Shown: positions 15,110-18,626 of the stretch, piece after piece
Position numbering within the stretch: position 1 is the first letter of the stretch
Layout: each line of letters starts with the position of its first letter
Source of the DNA: Promethearchaeota archaeon
Lineage (GTDB): Archaea; Asgardarchaeota; Lokiarchaeia; Sigynarchaeales; SOKP01
Direction: 5' to 3'
NCBI GenBank assembly: GCA_016839845.1
Contig: JAEOTL010000152.1
Span: forward strand, 1-18,626
DNA length: 18,626 bases
Translations under genes and position numbers: made by a program
The notes under the pieces: generated by a model
What the model saw: only the letters and a program-made list of their open reading frames with translations
What the model was told of the DNA's origin: nothing
Databases searched by the model: none

Positions 15110-17293
15110 TTGGATAATATACAAGAAGAAGAACTACCGTTATATCTGGATCATTCTAAATCATTTGAGGAGAGGGTAAATGATTTAGTATCAAGAATGA
15201 CACTTGAAGAAAAAATCTCTCAAATGATTAATACTGCCGTAGGCATTCCACGATTAAAGATACCGAAATATAATTGGTGGAACGAATGTTTGCATGGTGT
15301 TTTGACGGGGGATTACGCAACCGTTTTCCCTCAAGCAATTGGGCTAGCTGCCACTTGGAACGTTGATTTAATGTATAATGTGGCAACAGCAATTTCTGAT
15401 GAAGCTAGAGCTAAACACCATGAATATGTGAGAAATAAAAAGCGGGGACTTTTCCAAGGACTAACTTTTTGGTCGCCAAATGTAAATCTTTTTAGAGATC
15501 CACGCTGGGGAAGAGGTCAAGAAACATATGGAGAAGATCCATATCTCTCCTCAAGAATGGGTGTTAATTTTGTAAAAGGACTTCAAGGAAATGATCCCAA
15601 ATATCTTAAAGTTGTTGCTACTCCCAAACATTATGTTGTTCATAGTGGACCTGAAGGAATACGGCATCAATTCAATGCGGTTGCAGCTAGTAAACAACTC
15701 TACGAAACCTACCTTCCAGCATTTGAAGCATGTATAAGGGAGGGTAAAGCTTATTCAGTCATGTGTGCATATAATCGAACAAATGAAGACCCGTGTTGTT
15801 CAAGCGAATTTTTATTACAAAAGATTCTTAGAGATGATTGGGGTTTTGAAGGATATGTAGTCTCTGATTGCGGTGCAATAGGAGATATCTACAAAGGCCA
15901 TAAAATGGTAGAAACTGCTGCTGAGGCTGCCGCAATGGCTATAAATGCCGGATGTGATCTATTTTGCCAAGTAATGTTTGCCAATATCAGAAATAAGAAA
16001 CGGTTCTGGCAATGGATGATAGATGCTGTAGCTCAAAACTTATTATTAGAAGATACAATAGATAAATCAGTTAAACGACTTTTCATGGCGAGGTTTAAAC
16101 TAGGGATGTTTGATCCTCTCGAAGTAGTTCAATATCAACAAATCCCATTTGAGGCTAATGATTCCGAGGACCATAGAAAGCTTGCTTTAGAAGCGGCAAG
16201 AGAATCTATAGTTCTTTTAAAAAACGAAAACAATATATTACCTTTAAGTAAAAACATAAAATCTATCGCAATAATCGGACCATTTGCTGAAGACTTAGAG
16301 GTACTTAAGGGAAATTATTCAGGTAATCCTTCTCGTTATACAACGTTTCTCAAGGGAATTAAGCAAAAAGTTTCTGCTAGTACCCAAATACATTATGTAA
16401 AGGGTTGTGGAATAGTTGATAAATCTAAAGAAGAATTTAAGAAGGTAATAGATGTGACTAATAATTCTGATCTTGTTATTATGGTAATGGGCATATCACA
16501 TTTGTATGAAGGTGAGGAAGGAAATACTAAATTATCGGAAGCAAATGGGGATAGAATTAATATTGGTTTGCCAGGAATTCAAGAAGATCTTTTAAATGCG
16601 GTACATAAAACAGGTAAACCAATTGTACTAATGTTAACCAGTGGAAGCTCGTTATCAATCAATTTTGCGCATGAAAATATTCCAGCGATTATTCAAGCTT
16701 GGTATCCTGGGGAAGAAGGAGGGGCAGCAACGGCAGATGTCATCTTTGGGGACTATAATCCCGCAGGAAGATTACCAATAACATTCTACAAATCTGTTGA
16801 AGATTTACCTCCCTTTGAAGATTATAGTATGAAGGGACGAACCTACCGCTACTTTAAAGGTGAACCTCTATATCCCTTTGGATATGGTTTAAGTTATACC
16901 AAATTTAAATATAGCAATCTTGAAATCTCTCCAAAAAAAGTTAACATTGGGGAGAATTTAGACATAAGTGTTGAAATTGAAAATATCGGGCAATTTAAGG
17001 GGGATGAGATTGTTCAACTCTATTTAAACAAGAAATCTTCTGAATTGGATTTACCAATTAGGGAGTTACAAGGATTTAAAAGAGTTTCACTAGAGAAATC
17101 AGAGAAGATTACGGTATCATTCACATTAACACTAAGAAATCTTTACAATGTAAATAATGAAGGGAAACGTATCATTGAACCAGGAAATGTCAAAGTATCA
17201 ATAGGAGGGTGTCAACCAGGCTATAGCGAAAATGGGCTTAATTTAATTGAAGGTGACTTTGAGATTTTTGGAAAAAAAATAGAAATTAAATAA
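15110..17293 (+). CDS. GH3 glycoside hydrolase, beta-xylosidase/beta-glucosidase type
   Basis: A 727-residue retaining glycosidase. The GH3 N-terminal barrel covers about 25-340, with YNWWNECLHGV and the nucleophile D253 in VVSDCGA. The C-terminal alpha/beta domain covers about 370-590 and includes the acid/base region YEGEEGN (E467-E470). A fibronectin-III-like domain spans about 640-715. The NWWNE-LHGV and TVFPQAIGLAATWN stretches are typical of the xylosidase-like branch of GH3, so release of xylose or arabinose from oligosaccharides is at least as likely as glucose. There is no signal peptide, so it should cleave imported oligosaccharides in the cytosol. It starts with TTG 26 bases after a TATA-like box. 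No sugar transporter or regulator lies beside it. Exact specificity is uncertain. Confidence 0.9.
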   Translation: MDNIQEEELPLYLDHSKSFEERVNDLVSRMTLEEKISQMINTAVGIPRLKIPKYNWWNECLHGVLTGDYATVFPQAIGLAATWNVDLMYNVATAISDEARAKHHEYVRNKKRGLFQGLTFWSPNVNLFRDPRWGRGQETYGEDPYLSSRMGVNFVKGLQGNDPKYLKVVATPKHYVVHSGPEGIRHQFNAVAASKQLYETYLPAFEACIREGKAYSVMCAYNRTNEDPCCSSEFLLQKILRDDWGFEGYVVSDCGAIGDIYKGHKMVETAAEAAAMAINAGCDLFCQVMFANIRNKKRFWQWMIDAVAQNLLLEDTIDKSVKRLFMARFKLGMFDPLEVVQYQQIPFEANDSEDHRKLALEAARESIVLLKNENNILPLSKNIKSIAIIGPFAEDLEVLKGNYSGNPSRYTTFLKGIKQKVSASTQIHYVKGCGIVDKSKEEFKKVIDVTNNSDLVIMVMGISHLYEGEEGNTKLSEANGDRINIGLPGIQEDLLNAVHKTGKPIVLMLTSGSSLSINFAHENIPAIIQAWYPGEEGGAATADVIFGDYNPAGRLPITFYKSVEDLPPFEDYSMKGRTYRYFKGEPLYPFGYGLSYTKFKYSNLEISPKKVNIGENLDISVEIENIGQFKGDEIVQLYLNKKSSELDLPIRELQGFKRVSLEKSEKITVSFTLTLRNLYNVNNEGKRIIEPGNVKVSIGGCQPGYSENGLNLIEGDFEIFGKKIEIK

Positions 17294-17305
17294 AAACCTA
17301 AAATA

Positions 17306-17330
17306 AAGAAATCTTAGTATGAGATCTCTT
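17306..17330 (+). terminator. Imperfect hairpin after the GH3 gene
   Basis: AAGAAATCT and AGATCTCTT can pair over nine positions with one mismatch around a seven-base loop, 12 bases after the GH3 stop codon and between two convergent genes. No T-run follows directly, so a role in termination is weakly supported. Confidence 0.25.
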
Positions 17331-17349
17331 CTGAAATAACCAGAGACAA

Positions 17350-17371
17350 TAAAAATTAAAAAAAAAATAAA
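17350..17371 (-). terminator. T-rich terminator after the nitronate monooxygenase gene
   Basis: The minus strand has a run of ten T flanked by TTTA and AATTTTTATTG, starting a few bases after the stop codon at 17374. This is a good archaeal T-tract terminator for the leftward transcript in a convergent gap. Confidence 0.48.
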
Positions 17372-17373
17372 GA

Positions 17374-18453
17374 TTATTGGATATATCCTGCACCAGTTTT
17401 TAATGCTTCTTCAGCTTCTTTAACTATTCTTTCTATGATATCAGAAACCTTTTCGATTTTATTTATAGCTCCAATACTTTGCCCTATTAGGACTCCCCCA
17501 TTCTCCATATCTCCTTGATATGCTGCAAAAGCTGCTTTTGCATCTTTTCTTAATTCTTCTGCAAGCTCTTCTTGTGAAATTGCGCCTCGATGTTCTGCTA
17601 ACGCTTTTTCCTCTGCGATCTTTTCCTCTTTAGATTTTACTGTTCCTTTTGATAAGGCAAATTTATTTCTCCAGTATCTTATGATACTGAGAGCGCCTGT
17701 TCTTATGAGTGTATCTGAGGCTTTAGAAGGTGGAATAACAGCTTTGTAATTTTCATGAAACTCACTATCTATAGAAGCAATAAACCTTGAGCCCATAGCA
17801 ATTGCATCTGCACCAAGAGATAAAGCTGCTGCCAACCCTGCTCCTGTTGCATACCCACCACACGCAATCCTTGGTATATCAGGATATTTTTGCTGAAGTT
17901 GTTGTTGTAAAACTAAACCTCCTACTTTTTCATAAGATTGATGGCCACCGCCTTCGAATCCAGTAATTACCAGACCATCCACTCCCGAAGCAACACTCTT
18001 CTCAGCTAACCAAAGTGCAGGAGATACGTGAAAGTGTTTGATTTCCGTTGTCTCCCTTAATTTCTGAAAATCTTTATTTTCTGGCATCCTTCTTGATGAA
18101 CCTGCACTGGAAAGAGCATATAAACACTGCTCTCTAAGCTTAGGATTAGACATAATATGTTTTGAAGCTGTACTTATTATTGCTTCAGCATCAATCACAT
18201 TTCTCGAAGTTATAACATTAAATCCAAAAATGCCATCAGTATGCTCCACTACATGATCAAGATTTTTCGTTATTGCTGCAGGTATACTTTTTTCATACCC
18301 ATCCATAGATACAACCGTATGGGATATCACGCCTAACCCACCCGCCTCTGCCACTGCTGTAGCTAATTCTGTAGTTCTGAAAGGCCCCATCGGTGCATTC
18401 ACGATGGGATGTTTTATTCCAAACATTTCTGTAATTTTTGTTTTTAAAGTCAA
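17374..18453 (-). CDS. Nitronate monooxygenase-like FMN protein
   Basis: A 359-residue flavoprotein of the nitronate monooxygenase/2-nitropropane dioxygenase family, related to the FabK enoyl reductase. Marks are PIVNAPMGPF near the N-terminus, GFEGGGHQ with H171 (the family's catalytic His position), the FMN phosphate site GGYATGAG (199-206) with GADAIAMGSRF, and GVLIGQSIG near the C-terminus. A charged helical stretch at about 268-308 is lysine- and glutamate-rich. It starts with TTG, preceded by GGTGA. An enoyl-CoA hydratase-like gene ends 74 bases upstream on the same strand. That neighbour suggests work on acyl or enoyl compounds rather than nitronate; the true substrate of most archaeal members is unknown. 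Confidence 0.88.
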   Translation of the reverse strand: MTLKTKITEMFGIKHPIVNAPMGPFRTTELATAVAEAGGLGVISHTVVSMDGYEKSIPAAITKNLDHVVEHTDGIFGFNVITSRNVIDAEAIISTASKHIMSNPKLREQCLYALSSAGSSRRMPENKDFQKLRETTEIKHFHVSPALWLAEKSVASGVDGLVITGFEGGGHQSYEKVGGLVLQQQLQQKYPDIPRIACGGYATGAGLAAALSLGADAIAMGSRFIASIDSEFHENYKAVIPPSKASDTLIRTGALSIIRYWRNKFALSKGTVKSKEEKIAEEKALAEHRGAISQEELAEELRKDAKAAFAAYQGDMENGGVLIGQSIGAINKIEKVSDIIERIVKEAEEALKTGAGYIQ

Positions 18454-18459
18454 AATTAT

Positions 18460-18464
18460 TCACC
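18460..18464 (-). promoter_or_regulatory. Ribosome binding site fixing a TTG start
   Basis: GGTGA on the minus strand, six bases before the TTG at 18451-18453. With no ATG nearby in frame, it decides the start of the nitronate monooxygenase-like gene. Confidence 0.6.
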
Positions 18465-18527
18465 TTTTTTTTTAAATAATTTGATACCTAAAAAAACTTA
18501 CCTTTAACTCAATTTCAATTTTTTGAA

Positions 18528-18626
18528 TCATTTTAGCGGAAAGAATTTTGGTAAATCTCCTGGAACCTTTAATTTCCATTTAGGTCTTCTCTTTTGAAGG
18601 AATGATATAACTCCTTCTTTCGCATC
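18528..18626 (-). CDS. Enoyl-CoA hydratase-like protein, C-terminal end (partial)
   Basis: The last 32 codons and a TGA stop of a gene that enters from the right edge. The end reads DAKEGVISFLQKRRPKWKLK and then VPGDLPKFFPLK. The pattern DAKEGV-xxFLxKRxPxW is the typical C-terminal helix of crotonases (enoyl-CoA hydratase/isomerase), where it packs on a neighbouring subunit. The catalytic residues are outside the window, so the reaction (hydratase, isomerase or other crotonase) cannot be told. It lies 74 bases upstream of the nitronate monooxygenase-like gene on the same strand and may share its transcript. Confidence 0.72.
   Translation of the reverse strand, partial: DAKEGVISFLQKRRPKWKLKVPGDLPKFFPLK

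Noticed and set aside
1..18626. Defence system, CRISPR array, insertion sequence, prophage or tRNA-linked integration
   Set aside because: No direct-repeat arrays, transposase or integrase genes, terminal inverted repeats or tRNA-like cloverleafs were seen on either strand. The genes are ordinary metabolic enzymes.

Overview
The window is A+T-rich (about two thirds A+T by eye) and densely coded, with no tRNA, rRNA, CRISPR or mobile element that I can see. It most likely comes from an archaeon. Several genes have a TATA-like box centred 26-29 bases before the start codon and no Shine-Dalgarno site, as expected for leaderless archaeal transcripts. Others have a GGTGA or AGGAG ribosome site, and T-rich tracts follow several stop codons. 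The proteins are rich in Lys, Asn and Ile, and many enzymes resemble bacterial ones. An uncultured mesophilic archaeon, perhaps of the Asgard group, would fit, but this is inference and not proven by any marker gene here.

Layout. 1-396 (-): start of a charged coiled-coil protein that runs off the left edge. 593-3943 (+): a single-chain aconitase of the Aquifex-type subfamily, a SAM methyltransferase and a gamma-carbonic-anhydrase-fold protein that lacks two of its three metal histidines. 3982-7918 (-): citrate synthase followed by a full-length AcnA-type aconitase, an evident operon. 8041-10023 (-): a large cytosolic M28-type metallopeptidase. 10226-10540 (+): a small unknown protein with a poly-lysine tail. 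10636-13955 (-): class II fumarase, an FMN 2-hydroxyacid dehydrogenase 14 bases behind it, then a small-molecule kinase-like protein. 14072-14986 (-): an epoxide-hydrolase-like enzyme, divergent from a GH3 beta-xylosidase/beta-glucosidase (15110-17293, +). 17374-18626 (-): a nitronate monooxygenase-like flavoprotein behind the C-terminus of an enoyl-CoA hydratase-like protein. No gap without a gene exceeds 300 bases; the longest are about 200 bases (397-592 and 10024-10225).

How the genes fit together. Citrate synthase, two aconitases and fumarase give the citrate end and the fumarate/malate step of the TCA cycle. Isocitrate dehydrogenase, 2-oxoacid oxidoreductase, succinyl-CoA ligase and malate dehydrogenase are not in the window. 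The FMN enzyme beside fumarase suggests that oxidation of a 2-hydroxyacid (such as lactate) is linked to this part of metabolism. The GH3 enzyme, the peptidase and the enoyl-CoA hydratase-like fragment fit a heterotroph that breaks down oligosaccharides, peptides and acyl-CoAs.

I found no clear new multi-gene system. The best leads are the apparently metal-site-deficient gamma-CA homologue, the methyltransferase directly behind an aconitase (a possible trans-aconitate link), the pair of unlike aconitases, and a 13-bp perfect hairpin spanning the methyltransferase stop codon.
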